Shown piece after piece: positions 52,201 to 60,112 of a stretch of 64,000 nt of DNA. Made by a program: the position numbers and the translations under genes. Each line of letters begins with the position of its first letter. The stretch's first letter is position 1. The notes beneath the pieces are model-generated. The model saw nothing but the letters and a program-made list of their open reading frames with translations. It was not told where the DNA came from and ran no database searches. Where the stretch lies: the NCBI RefSeq assembly GCF_963678635.1, contig NC_087062.1, positions 9,778,670-9,842,669 of the forward strand. The letters run 5' to 3'. The DNA comes from Symsagittifera roscoffensis. Taxonomy: Eukaryota; Xenacoelomorpha; Acoela; Convolutidae.

Positions 52201-53446
52201 TATGGTCCGTATTTATTTTTGGAATTTTGAAACATTTAAATTAGTATCGACAGTCGCGGGACAAAAAAATTGCAACTTTTTGATTTCAAAATTGTGTTCA
52301 CGTTTTTGTAGGTTTCTTTGCAAGTTTTTCAGATCTAGTTAGAAGTTTTGAAGCATGCTAGATTCAATTATTTGAAAAGAGCTGGCCTGGCCAACCTTTA
52401 AGAATTCTGTTTTGAAGGCCTAAATCAGCCAGTATAGAAAAAGAAATCCTCGTAAACAACACAAGGAGCTTAAAAATATGGGCTGAAATGGGTAGTGGGT
52501 TCGTTTTCGTTGGGAAGCTGATGAGTTTGAATTACACTCCATGCCGCGGTAAAACGAAAGAAAAGGATTTAAAAAGTTCATTCAAGCAAAAAAAATCGTT
52601 CATTTGCTCGTTGAATTCAAAATTTTGCAACTTCTGTGTCCCGTGACTGAAAAGTTTCGATTATTTTAAGAACCGAAGACAACTCAAGACATAGAAAGAC
52701 GACTGTCATCCAAACATTTGAGAACTAAAAACTAGCCAACGAATTCATCTCTGCTCGCATGTCTACATTACCTGTTATGAGGTGTCTAGCAGCTGAGTAC
52801 AACAGCTGTCTATGTTGCTGAAAACCCAGCGAAAACCCCCGCTGAGCGTCTTTTACGTGTTTAACGACTTCCGAGTTCTCCGGTTCATCGTTGTGCTTTT
52901 TGGGCTTTTTTTGAAAGTTTTGGGCTTTTTCAGATAGCTTCTCCTCGGAGAGCTTATTGAAAGTTGTTCCATTTGAAATATTAGCTGGCGCTGAAAAAGT
53001 CTTAATTGGATTCAAATGTTATACAAAATTAAAAAATTGCTCTATAACTTGATCTTATTTAATTATTTTGTTTTCTTTTTATATCGAAAATTCAGGAACT
53101 AAATTTAGGAACTGCTAAATACATGGGGAAATTAGCAAACATAACCCAATTTAAATGCTGAGGTGGATGATCTTAACTTGCCTCATCTGAAAAGTATATG
53201 CAAAGAAAAATTGAATGGCTCTCGATGTAGTGTTTCTAAACTCTAATCAGTAACTTAAAAAAATTAAGTTTATTTTTATTCACCTGTGATTTCGAACTTG
53301 AATTGATGGTCGTTGTCTGAGTATCTAGCCTCGCCGAATAAAACCAAAAAACAGATTATAATCCAAGTTGTCGTAAACAGGACGCAGTTTGTGGGTTTCC
53401 CTCTGATTCTGATAATTCCAAGCAAGCGGATAACTTCGCGATTCAT
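21120..53446 (-). CDS. Nicotinic-acetylcholine-receptor-like cys-loop ion-channel subunit (six exons, 712 aa)
   Basis: Subunit of a pentameric ligand-gated channel of the plasma membrane. I joined exons 53446-53284, 52990-52772, 40492-40312, 29031-28788, 23633-23407 and 22224-21120. They sum to 2139 nt, and every junction restores the frame. In order: signal peptide (about 1-40), charged extra segment (55-127), ligand-binding domain with W188, W195 and WxPD at 214-217, cys-loop C257 to C271 with 13 residues between and FPFD inside, GSW at 276-278, TM1 (about 347-371), TM2 (379-398), TM3 (about 407-430), a loop of roughly 245 residues, TM4 (about 681-701). GEK at 376-378 with leucine at 9' (L387) and glutamate at 20' (E398) fits a cation-selective nicotinic pore. 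There is no vicinal Cys-Cys pair where loop C should lie, so it is a non-alpha type. Usual subunits are near 450-550 residues; the excess lies in the N-terminal segment and the TM3-TM4 loop. An orphan cys-loop subfamily is possible. Confidence 0.92.
22474..22850 (-). mobile_element. Truncated copy of the hAT-like MITE
   Basis: The left end is a decayed CAGCGACGGATTTCG. The interior runs antiparallel to the 20307 copy: ggattcgaccccctgccgacccaaaggg, gagcccatatatactaatttt, gcacagaaatttttgccaaaacaggg, gggagagctcggaaaatc. It stops near 22850 and lacks the second terminus. Contains a C-run at 22518-22532. Confidence 0.7.
23179..23300. repeat. Dispersed repeat shared with 61539-61660
   Basis: The phrases gtttttctcgac, then gctagaacaaaaaatttt, then tcgaatcacgactgaaag, and tcactcaatccattacgatgattat line up with the same order at 61539-61660 (gtttttctcgac, gaattacgactgaaag, tcactcgatccagacagatgattat). 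No termini recognised. Confidence 0.6.
23407..23633 (-). CDS. Receptor exon 5: cys-loop second half, loop B, loop C region
   Basis: 227 nt, phase 0 in, phase 2 out. The acceptor is TCTGTTTGTAG and the donor GTAAAC. It starts HCKFEVGSWAHFS: the second Cys of the loop and the GSW of loop B. It then runs through DVETGQIRAADLQFFQNSS and ends PFNGLRYTIKF just before TM1. Where alpha subunits have YxCC, this has YTYTDPEFGNLP with no cysteine, so it probably supplies only the complementary face of a binding site. Confidence 0.93.
24190..24985. repeat. Tandem duplication, copy 1 (period about 900 bp)
   Basis: Order of shared blocks: gtgtataacgta, cccaattgaaggaaa, gagttttaaccacacaatg, ttcaaccactggagttttt, tgcagtttatctg, cttagataacaatta, ctccagatgcattggcaatc, ggtcgccgctgg, gcgcgaccgcagcggtcact, gattggctatttgc. 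The 3' end contains a 13-bp palindrome GACCGCAGCGGTC. No coding frame. Confidence 0.8.
25066..25890. repeat. Tandem duplication, copy 2
   Basis: Same blocks in the same order as 24190-24985, shifted by 900-901 bp. The GC-rich core GCGCGACCGCAGCGGTCACT is unchanged while AT-rich parts have diverged. Adjacent direct copies could reflect tandem duplication or two ends of a larger element. Confidence 0.8.
27981..28180. other. Assembly gap (200 N)
   Basis: Exactly 200 ambiguous bases inside intron 4. No exon of the receptor is missing, because the frame and domain order are complete across it. Confidence 0.99.
28383..28715 (-). mobile_element. tRNA-derived SINE with ATT tail
   Basis: On the minus strand it starts GGGGGCACTTAGCATAGTGG, containing a Pol III A box (TAGCATAGTGG). 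A box-B-like TAATCGATCCC follows about 50 bp later. A non-tRNA body follows and ends in a run of ATT triplets (28383-28407). The body (cggccttgagtcgcaaaaa, gcttc.ctcaac, cagtctggaat, cgattcgcaggaa) recurs on the plus strand at 50922-51140. Head, body and short-repeat tail is the layout of a tRNA-type SINE. I see no clear target duplication. Confidence 0.75.
28782..28790 (-). other. Non-canonical GC splice donor (CAG|GCGAGT)
   Basis: The exon ends CAG (28790-28788) and the intron begins GCGAGT. GC-AG introns are a known minor class spliced by the major spliceosome and normally show a strong match to the consensus around the donor, as here. It joins Q269 to H270 so that the cys-loop has the invariant spacing. 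Confidence 0.85.
28788..29031 (-). CDS. Receptor exon 4: loop A and first half of the cys-loop
   Basis: 244 nt, completing the split Trp188 codon and ending in phase 0. The acceptor is CATCCAG. It encodes YNEFIQWDPSKFGGINRL, then MWIPDIMFFN (loop A, WxPD), then CRLEVLHFPFDLQ, the first Cys and the FPFD core of the cys-loop. The donor is GCGAGT (28787 downward), a GC splice donor after a consensus CAG. Reading on with a GT donor 6 nt further would add AS inside the 13-residue cys-loop, which is very rarely tolerated, so the GC site is preferred. Confidence 0.92.
29885..29965 (+). mobile_element. MITE fragment (left-end like)
   Basis: Reads attagggttttctcgagg, agcggcagattttcaaaa, gttttcgaaaattttgttgacctttttt, which follows the first 90 bp of the 20307 element. 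It may pair with the right-end-like fragment at 33140-33268, 3.2 kb away. Confidence 0.5.
33140..33268 (+). mobile_element. MITE fragment (right-end like)
   Basis: Reads ggtcgaccaaaaatgga, aaaggggaccactttg, gtccctgagg, gcgcctccctccctcttaatccgctcctg, matching the last 130 bp of the 20307 element in the same orientation as 29885-29965. Confidence 0.55.
34831..36525. mobile_element. Possible DNA element with ACAAGACTGCTCGT inverted ends
   Basis: The left end ACAAGACTGCTCGT (34831-34844) is mirrored exactly by ACGAGCAGTCTTGT (36511-36524). Both are followed inward by a cagggc.aagccctgaatgttccgac-type block. The interior also contains another forward end at about 35272-35315, so this may be nested or composite. 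No transposase seen and no target duplication identified. Confidence 0.5.
37660..37875 (+). repeat. Core of the same dispersed family
   Basis: Starts ggttccgactgtcccctaa and continues acaatatcaaagtg, cgaccaattggctagcctcaattcaatttggaac, ataattcgccacgcataaataattc, in the order seen at 34860-35070 and 41480-41700. Confidence 0.6.
40312..40492 (-). CDS. Receptor exon 3: start of ligand-binding domain
   Basis: 181 nt, entering in phase 1 and leaving in phase 2. The acceptor is TTTTTCTGCAG and the donor GTAAGA. It encodes KYVRPVKNQSSTVDVTFRLN followed by LYQILGADAVNQHIHLHFWAEMK. This is the RPV, V-F-L and L-I-D-N pattern of the first strands of nicotinic subunits, ending in the W-x-x-x-W block. 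Sequons at N142 and N152 suggest glycosylation. Confidence 0.93.
41443..41845. mobile_element. Short element of the ACAAGACTGCTCGT family
   Basis: Begins AACAAGAATGCTTTTATATC, then caaagccctgaatgttccgac. It ends caggctttgtttttgatatgagcaatcttgtt, the decayed inverse. About 400 bp; the core matches 34860-35070. A second, more complete inverse end lies at 43183-43225. Confidence 0.55.
43183..43225 (-). repeat. Inverse terminus of the same family
   Basis: Reads gtcggaacattcaagg, ttgcgcattgat, ACGAGCAGTCTTGTT. It could close a 1.8-kb element opened at 41443 that contains the smaller unit, or be an independent fragment. Confidence 0.5.
44060..44420 (-). repeat. Reversed fragment of the 24190 repeat
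   Basis: Reads cagataaactgcatttgg, then tagccatgtaagttaatgtta (44360-44405), the reverse complement of the block near 24350-24400. It is preceded by atgctaatc/atacaatttcat phrases typical of the AT-rich family around 18500 and 24000. Confidence 0.5.
44472..44660. mobile_element. Short inverted-repeat element (CATTACGAGG ends), 189 bp
   Basis: The left end CATTACGAGGCCAAACTGC (44472) and right end CCTCGTAATG (44651-44660) are perfect inverted repeats over 10 bp. The interior phrases gcgcctatccagtgc, cacaaaattgtgcgc and cctggaatccaga occur in the opposite orientation at 58600-58650, inside another element with the same ends. Confidence 0.7.
45586..45850. repeat. Degenerate minisatellite based on TTCGACCCATGATTCGA
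   Basis: Words such as ttcgacc, tttgacccatgatt, gttcgaccattgattcgac and gttcgaatcaagattcgacc are repeated with irregular spacing. No coding frame. Confidence 0.6.
47270..47521 (-). mobile_element. Reversed copy of the 34831-type core with its terminus
   Basis: Reads gctgagagcgtaacgc, gcgtggcgaattatccc, attgaattgaggctagc, tttgatatcgtccaaaattt and finally gatatacgagcagtcttgtt. This is the exact reverse order of 34831-35075. About 250 bp. Confidence 0.65.
47684..47737 (-). repeat. Additional inverse terminus of the family
   Basis: Reads aggcattggaagtattcagggcttcgccttgattcaagcagtcttgtt, only 170 bp beyond the previous one, so at least two insertions are stacked here. Confidence 0.55.
48133..48182 (+). 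repeat. Forward terminus of the family
   Basis: Reads gacaagactgctcgttgctcgtatcagggc, then aaatcctagaatgttccgactgc. The tgctcgt unit is duplicated. Confidence 0.55.
48251..48678. repeat. 30-bp minisatellite (CTCGACCAAATTTTGGTATGTTTCGACTTT-type)
   Basis: Units of 28-30 bp built from ctcgaccaaattttgg followed by tatgtttcgacttt repeat from about 48251, becoming irregular after 48440. Each unit contains the palindrome CCAAATTTTGG. The array shows no coding frame of interest. Confidence 0.75.
48905..49090 (+). mobile_element. Partial MITE copy (right half)
   Basis: Reads ttttttttggcgcgcgcttcc, aaaattagtaaatattggc, accaaaaatggatatc, aaaccctttgggtcgg, gaaggcgtccgcactccccc, ttagatcccctgg, following the right half of the 20307 element. 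Confidence 0.6.
49763..49815 (+). repeat. Decayed forward terminus of the ACAAGACTGCTCGT family
   Basis: Reads ccagactactcgtgtcaagacaaagccctgactatttcgacagc, followed by ttttaaggtctatagagcag, the same extension seen after the terminus at 35272. Confidence 0.5.
50922..51140 (+). mobile_element. SINE copy lacking its tRNA head
   Basis: Matches the body of 28383-28715 in order: gactaactttgactgcaa, tctagacgcac, acggccttgagtcgcaaaaa, gagcttcactcaac, cagtctggaatg, then ttcgtaggaatcataagtgattattaag. The tail is short and decayed, and the A/B-box head is absent, as in a 5' truncated copy. Confidence 0.7.
52772..52990 (-). CDS. Receptor exon 2: extra lysine/glutamate-rich N-terminal segment
   Basis: 219 nt, phase 1 at both ends, adding 73 residues. 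The acceptor is TTTTTCAG and the donor GTAATG. The peptide begins APANISNGTTF, with sequons at N58 and N61, then is rich in Lys, Glu, Gln and Asn (KLSEEKLSEKAQNFQKKPKK), and ends with RQLLYSAARHLIT. It replaces and extends the short N-terminal helix expected before the first strand. I recognise no domain in it. Because both ends are phase 1, skipping the exon would keep the frame, so it could be a cassette exon. Confidence 0.8.
52991..53283 (-). other. Receptor intron 1 (293 bp)
   Basis: GT-AG, AT-rich, no feature seen. Confidence 0.8.
53284..53446 (-). CDS. Receptor exon 1: start codon and signal peptide
   Basis: 163 nt encoding 54 residues. ATG at 53446-53444 has A at -3 and an in-frame TGA 24 nt upstream (53470-53468), which supports this start unless a 5' intron lies between. 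A basic N-region (several Arg/Lys up to K17) precedes a hydrophobic stretch (about residues 21-37) ending GEA, a plausible signal-peptidase site. The exon ends in phase 1 (ATC ACA G) at the donor GTGAAT, a GT donor with G at +3. Choice of start is inferred; there is no transcript evidence. Confidence 0.8.
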
Positions 53447-55412
53447 TCTGTCCGGTCGAAAGTTCCATCAAAAGTAATGATTTTGCCACTGTTTATTAGT
53501 GATTTCAATATTTGTTCACCTATTCTGGTAGCAAAAAACATGTTGATAGTTTTTTTCATGTGTTTTGTTGCATAAGTTGAATTTGCTGCTGTGATTAGGC
53601 GGTTGTCTAGATTGCTGAATTATTTACACATGAAAAAACTATATTTGTGTATAGCTTTTGTTTTGTACTTAACAAGAGTTATGGGTCGGGTAGGTCAGTG
53701 ACAGATTAAAAGAGAAGAAGTAACTTTAATCCAGCAGCCACATTTTGCTAATCAAACTTCAAAGAACTATATACAAGGTAACGCTGGGTAATTCTTACTG
53801 TAATAATAGGTAATGTTGGGTAATAATGAGAAATAAATTTGGGTAATAATGTTTAGAAAAAATAGGGCTATTTTGGGTAGTATCAAAGAATTATGTAAAT
53901 GAAAGATTTTGTTCTAGAATTGTTAAGGTCACTGGAAAAAGTAACATCACCTAGTCAAAATTTTTCACGCGTGAAGCTCTTCTATGAGCTTGGTAGAGCA
54001 ATCATGCCCAATAATTGAGCTAAATTTTACAAAGGCAGGCGAAATAAATGGGAAATCAACAAAATTTCTGAGCGACCAGTCTGAAAATTTGATTTTCTAC
54101 CTGTGCTGGCCAATAAACAATGATTATTCCTGAAATAAAATTTCGAATTTCCGGATATTCCAAAAATGCATTGAAACGAAGTCTTCCCAATAGCATTGAG
54201 CTGTAAATTTGTAAAGTTCGTTCAAACTAACGAAAAAATCTGACCTTTAGTTTATACTGTGCTGATTTTTAGATGATAACAACCCCGGAATTTTAATGAA
54301 CAGCCCAAAAAGTATCCATTTTCAAAGCCAATTACGTGAATTTGCAATGAATCAATATGCCTTTTTGCGCTGGTACTGAAACTGCCATTTATACATTATG
54401 TCAAGTACAGACGTTAAAGCCCTTCATTAATGTATTAGGGCTCTTAAAGCCATGACTAAAAAATCCTTGAATATGAATGTGTTTATTTTTGAACAATTTT
54501 TTTCAAAAAAAAAACTGATTCAATGTTTTTAGTGTTTAAACTAAAAGCTGAAGTTCTAACCCGAAAGATGTCAAAATTGACTCAATAAAACAGAAACAAC
54601 CTTGATTTTTTAATCTAAAATTGCGTCCTTATTTGGCGTTTTTCCAAGTCAAATTTAGTAACAACTGAAGGCGGCGCAGCTAACAAGAAGTAAATTAAGA
54701 AGAGCGGTGGTAATAAATAAATAGCAGTGTCCAACGGTGGTAAACTCAGATAATTTTTGTTAGCTTAGAGTGGTGGTGTTTTTTTCGATATTTCAGCTCT
54801 CCTGCGATTTTATTGAATGTTGTTTTTAATACATGTTTATTTATCCTCACTTTATTGATGGAACAACCGGTGAAAAAACAGTAGAAAAAAGTAGATATTT
54901 TTGCTCTGAAAAGACTGATTTTCTTATTTTTTGACGCTAGAGACTTTTTAACTTGTCGGTTGTATTTATGTTTGATGTCAGTTAGAAATTTTTAAAAAGA
55001 AGAGTTTCTATTTTTTCATTGCTTTTATTGTTGATCTTTAATTAGAGTTTGAATTCAGAGAATTATCAATTGCACTTCTGCGTTTAGAGCCACATGTTCA
55101 CAAATTTCCCCTCAATAATATTTCACTTTTCAGAGACTACTTGGAAGAGAGTGAAAACAAATTTGATCAAAGTACAGCCAATGGCAGTTGAGTATTTTCC
55201 TACATCTAAGGCTGAATTAAAAGAGTCGAGTGGTCGAAAACAGATAGATATTACCAATGAATTTACGGAGCTGAAAATCTCTTCAGTGTTATAAGATTTC
55301 CATGTTATGATTTTCATGCTTCTTCCGGAGATGGCGACGCATAATCTGCCAAAAAACCGAGTTCTTATCGGTTTTGATTGATTCCAAGCTTCTCACTTCA
55401 ATGATGTTCCAT
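53447..55412. other. Upstream region of the receptor, nothing recognised
   Basis: Should contain the 5' UTR and promoter of the minus-strand receptor. I see no convincing TATA box or initiator. The small tract 53775-53880 has repeated gggtaata/ttgggtaa words. No gene. Confidence 0.5.
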
Positions 55413-55961
55413 CAAGGGGTGTATTTAGGCTTTTTCAGAAGGGCAAATTTTTGGGAAAAAAAAACGTTGTCATTTTTTTTTGTGTCGACCGACCAAATTG
55501 ATTTTCTGAGATCTGCCAAAACACTACAAAGACCTCTTTTTGGCAAAAAAAAATCACGCCGCAGGCGAATTGTTGAAAAATCAAGCCAAAATTTGGAAGG
55601 TTTAGACCAAAAAAAAATGGACGCCCCTTCTTCTTAGGGATTCGACCCCCCTTTGGTACTTTTTAAGAAAACCATTTTTAGACGACTGACCAATAAAGTT
55701 TTCTAAAGGTGCCTTTGGTGCCAATGTATACTAACTTTGAGGGGGATATATACTAATTTTGAAAACGAGTTTTTTAGCTGTTTTTTTTTTTCAAAAAATT
55801 GCCTGCGGCGCAGAAAATTTGGCCAAAACAGGGTCTTTTTACTGCTTTTGGAGAGCTCGGAAAATCAATCTGATCGACTTAAAAAATAAAAAAGGTCGTC
55901 AAAATTTTCCAAAACTTTTTGAAAATCCCCTCCACTCGAGAAAATCCTAGATCCGCCCCTG
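55413..55961. mobile_element. Composite foldback MITE copy
   Basis: Starts CAAGGGGTGTATTTAGG and ends CTAGATCCGCCCCTG. The first 200 bp read like the left end of the 20307 element (accgaccaaattgattttc). From about 55610 the sequence runs in the opposite orientation through to a left-type end (ctcggaaaatcaatctgatcgac, ctcgagaaaatcctagatccgcc). Two left halves are thus joined head to head. Flanking 8-mers do not match. Confidence 0.65.
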
Positions 55962-56560
55962 CATATCTACGCTCATTTTTTCATATCACCCAAACCCAAG
56001 CGTGTTTCTCTTTCTAAAAGAATCACGCTTATGCTTAATGAAAAAACCCGAAGAATTTCTGAAAAAAAACCTAGGGAAGAGTTTTAATAGATTTTTTCGT
56101 TTTTTAAAATTATTTTACGGACTAGAGAAAAGATTTTCTCGCATATAACCATAAAACTATAGAAAAAATATTTAAAGCTCAGCAATTACTTATATAAAGA
56201 GAACTATGTTCATATCAAAATGATTAAAGAGAACCATGACCTTATTCATGCAATTTTAAAGTCGGTGCAATTCATAACTTCTGATATTATTCCGGCCTTC
56301 AAGTTGAAATAGTTTCCTTCGAAACCTAATCAGAACTCAGTTTTGCATGAGAGAACTAAAAAGAGTTTTCCGCCGCCAAACTCCGCAAGTTGATACAGTA
56401 GACGTTTTAACCCAAAAAACAATAAGGCCAACACAAACATTGGACCAACCAATTTTGATTGAGGAATTGAAAAAAAAGCGAATTTTTCTTTTGGTTATTG
56501 GAATCAGTAGTTGTTTCTGCGAACAGAAAGACCCCAATTTTTGGCAAAAGGAGCTAAACA

Positions 56561-57000
56561 CAGGGGCGGATCTAAAATTTTCTAAAGGGTGCGGATTTTC
56601 AAAGTTTTTTTGCAAATTTTGTCGACCTTTTTTTAGGTCGAGCAAATTGTTTTTCCGAACGGTTCCGGAAAACACTATAAAGACCCTATTTTGACCAAAA
56701 AACAATTTCATGTTTTTTTGCAGGCAAAACTTTGATAAAACAGGTAAAAAATGCCGTTTGTGGGCACTTATTGGAAAAGTTCTGACCAAAAAATTGCTTT
56801 GTTTTGGCGAGCTACCCCTCAAAGTTAAAATATATATTGGCGCCAAAGGCGCCCTTAGAAAAAATTTAAGGTTGGTCGGCCTAAAATGGATGTCATTATA
56901 TTTTAGAAAAGAGGACAATTTGGTTGATGCGGGCGCCGAATACCTGAGGGAAAGGGGGCGTCTGAGGGAAAGCCCCCCTAAAACTACCCCCCCCCCCCCG
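56561..57000 (+). mobile_element. MITE copy with near-matching target duplication
   Basis: The left end is CAGGGGCGGATCTAAAATTTTC. The body parallels the 20307 copy (ggtcgagcaaattg, ttggcgccaaaggcgccc, ggtcggcctaaaatgga). The right end is eroded into a C-run. Flanks are GCTAAACA (56553-56560) and GCTAAAGA (57000-57007), 7 of 8 identical. A 246-codon minus-strand frame across it is fortuitous. Confidence 0.65.
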
Positions 57001-57039
57001 CTAAAGAACTTCAATTTTTGACAAATTAGGCCCAGTTTT

Positions 57040-57220
57040 TGGTCTCGTTTTCTCAGTATGAGTCTGAATGAGCCCAATTTTTCAAAATAAGCTCAAAAAG
57101 AGTCCAAAAAGAGTCCAATGGAAAAAGAGCCTAAAAGAGCACAATTCAATAAAAGCTCAAAAAGCCCAAAAGTGTTTCGAAAAAAGCCCAATTTTCAACA
57201 AAAGCAGTTACCAGAAGCCA
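57040..57220. repeat. Degenerate GAGCCCAAAAA tandem repeat, part 1
   Basis: Words gagcccaatttttcaaaa, gagtccaaaaagagtcc, gagcctaaaagagc follow each other with period about 10-14 bp. Confidence 0.6.
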
Positions 57221-58209
57221 ATTGTGGACTCTTTTCTATTCTAATTTCGTTAACACCTTAAAATGAATTTGCCTTTTTAACTGAACATTTTGATTTCAAT
57301 TTAAGAATAAATTACTTTTCGAACTATAAACTATTTTTTTTGCTTTCGGTTTTATTAGCTTTTGAAAAAAGGCAAAGATTTTCAAAAAAGTATAACGGAT
57401 GATCGAGGGAACCTAATTTTCATCCACGATGCCAGTCAGGCGGAGTATGTCTATTGTTTTGGCTTTGAAAATAGGTAAACCCCCCACTGCTCTGATTTTT
57501 AATTTAACTAAAACAAGTGAAAACATTATGAGTTCCCCCAGATAAATTTAAGATCTTTAATTTAAAAAATCAATGAAATGCAAATATCTGTCTCCTGATC
57601 AAACGGAGGATAAGATATTTAAAAAAGACTGAAGTATTATAGCAGGCGCAGTGAAAACCAAACTAAAAACTGTTTCGGATAAGCCTGCATGCATTTTTTA
57701 GTGAGTCTAATTTCTTACGCCCAAACAGACGACTGAAATATTCTTTTTTCAACATGAATTTTTTTTATTGTAAATTTCTTTTTTGTAGAATCACTCAACA
57801 CTTGAACAACTTAAGAAAACAATCTATCAAGTGAAAGGAAACAATCAAATAAAAATGGACACGAAGAACAACCGCCCCAGTGTCGGACAAATTTTACACA
57901 TTGTACCTTTTTCTCGACAAGCAGCGGAAAATAACTTATTTCCGTCTTTTCTCCACTACCTCCAAGCAGAAAATTGTAAGACAGGAAAGTTTTAAATTCA
58001 TAAAATACAAATCCGCTCCTATTGGTAAAAGTTAACAACAGATGAACAGTTGTGCATAACATTTAACCATTTTTATTTGATTTCCTTTTTGATTTATCTA
58101 TTTATATAAAGTAGGACCAGATCGACTATAATCTATGATATCATTTAACCGAGACATAACTATAGTTACTAATTGAAAAAGAGAGATCTATCAACCGACC
58201 TCTTTGTTT

Positions 58210-58570
58210 TAGTAAGCCAAGTTTTCAAACGGAGCCAAATAAAGCCCAATTGAAAAAGAGCCCAATAAAAGACCAAAAGGACTTCAAAAACAGTCCAATT
58301 TTTTAACAAAAGCAGTTGCAAGAGCACAGTTGCTAGCGATAGTAGCTGAAGGAGCCCAAGTTTTCAAAAAGAGTGCAAAAAAACCCAATTCAAAAAGAGC
58401 CCAAAAAGCCGCAAAGGCTGCAAAGAGCCCTTTTTTGAAGAAAGAAGGAGTTGCCTGAGCCAAATTGTTAACAAAAGTAGCTGTATGAGTTAATGTTTCA
58501 AAACGAGCTCAAAAAGAGACTAAAGAAGCCTATGAAGGCGACGAAAAGAGCCCAATTTTTTGCACAATTA
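58210..58570. repeat. Degenerate GAGCCCAAAAA tandem repeat, part 2
   Basis: Same words as 57040-57220. The run is cut at 58578 by an inverted-repeat element and resumes after 59221. Confidence 0.65.
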
Positions 58571-58577
58571 GCTGAAT

Positions 58578-59221
58578 CATTACGATGCCAAACTCTACGC
58601 TGGATAGGCGCACAATTTTGTATATTCAAGTTCCTGGATTCCAGAGAAAAGTCTTTAAACATGTTCCAAAATCTAAATGGATTTCACTCGCAAAAATTCC
58701 GTGATTTCCGCGTACAAAACTTGTAACTTAAATTGTTGCAGATTCCTTAACGAACGAGTATATACAGTTGTTTCTGATTCCACAAAAGTAAGCGGTTCCA
58801 ACAAATGTGATTAGGTTCCGCAATTTTATGCGGATTACGCTTACAGTTTGCGGATTACGCTTTCAATTTGTGAAATTCGCTAACAATTGTCGGATTTTAC
58901 TTACAATTTGCGGATTCTACTTACAGTTGCGGATTTCACGACAGCTTAAATTTACTAAACACATAAAATAATTTTTGATTATGGATTTCTTAAACTGTTC
59001 CGGAGTCCGCGGATTTCACGGATTGTGATGATGATTTGCAAAACTGCCTGTTTTTGGAGCGATTTTGAGAGATACCGTGTTTTAGCTATTTCTCCATAAT
59101 ATTCAAAACAGCAAAGAAAATAAAGTAAAAAGCAAAGTTGCGGATTCTGCAACAATTCTCTTTTTGGCTTGATGTGGAACCCGCTCACAACTCGCAAAAT
59201 GCACAGTTTGGCCTCGTAATG
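58578..59221. mobile_element. Inverted-repeat element (CATTACGA ends), 644 bp
   Basis: The left end CATTACGATGCCAAACT (58578) and right end AGTTTGGCCTCGTAATG (59205-59221) are inverted copies with one mismatch over 17 bp. It shares ends and the gcgcacaattttg and cctggattccagag blocks with 44472-44660. It sits inside a GAGCCCAAAAA repeat that continues on both sides, as expected for an insertion. No transposase. Confidence 0.7.
58829..58940. repeat. 22-bp minisatellite inside the element
   Basis: About five units of the type TTGCGGATTACGCTTACAA, varying as ttgcggattctacttacag and tgtcggattttacttacaa. Confidence 0.7.
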
Positions 59222-59620
59222 ATGAGCCCATTTTTTCAAAAAGAGCCAATTCAAAAAGAGCCCAAAAAGAGACCGAAAAGTTTAAAAGAGCTTCGAAAAC
59301 AGCCCAACTTTTGACAAAAGGAGATGCATGAGCTCAATTTTCAGCAATTTGTGCTCATCAGTTCAATAGACCAAAACAAAGTCACTCCAATGACTGGTAG
59401 AACAGAAGTAGCGCAGAGGTTGTGGGTACTGAATGCGTCATTCCAGTGGCACAAAAAGCACCCAATGAGTCGTTTCGGTTGTATAAAAGGGCTGAATGAG
59501 CTTAATTTTTAGCACATTGGTTCCATTTTTTGGGCCCCAATTTTCCAAGATTGAGCCCAAATTTTTAAGTATAGGGCTCCTAATTGGACGCCCTTGGGTC
59601 CATTTTTCGTGATAAAAAGG
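59222..59620. repeat. Degenerate GAGCCCAAAAA tandem repeat, part 3
   Basis: Continues the 58210-58570 repeat beyond the inserted element (gagccaattcaaaaagagcccaaaaagagacc), then thins out to isolated gagcccaaattt words. Confidence 0.55.
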
Positions 59621-60112
59621 AGACAAATCGTATCAAAAACTGAGCTCATTCATACATTTTTGACTTAATGCAAAAGTTTTTTCCAGTTTTCCAAATTTCT
59701 TTTCCACCGATCATCTCAGGGTTCCTTCAACTAAAATTGTTTACAATAATCTTCAAACCTAATATTGAACAGAATTAAACTTGCGCTGCTCAATTGTGAA
59801 ATCCAACGACAAACAGCGGAACTAGCTCAACTGACTGAAGTCTTTGTTTTTCACTAGATTCATAAACTACAATAGTCACAAACTTCATGACCAAAAAACT
59901 CTAAGCCTCGTTTTTCATTTTTCCCATGGTCTTCAATTTTCTAAATTTTCTATTTAATTCTATTTCGAAGTTTTAATATTGAAAAGTTCCAGCATAACCT
60001 TTGCCAATTTCTACGGCCTTTTTTGAATTTTCTGGTACGAGAAAAACAATGACCAAACTTAGCTTCGCATTGAAATTTTCCAGCAGTGCACTTAACAATA
60101 TTCTCCGTTATA

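Larger units (their letters stand above)
40493..52771 (-). other. Receptor intron 2 (12279 bp)
   Basis: GT-AG. Crowded with repeats: ACAAGACTGCTCGT-family elements (41443-43225, 47270-47737, 48133, 49763), a reversed piece of the 24190 repeat (44060-44420), a CATTACGAGG element (44472-44660), minisatellites (45586-45850, 48251-48678), a MITE fragment (48905-49090) and a SINE copy (50922-51140). 51150-52724 holds nothing I recognise. Confidence 0.85.

Noticed and set aside
56337-57077. 246-codon minus-strand frame and overlapping plus-strand frames
   Set aside because: Coincides with a MITE copy and flanking AT-rich sequence, runs through homopolymers (GGGGG), and has no domain.
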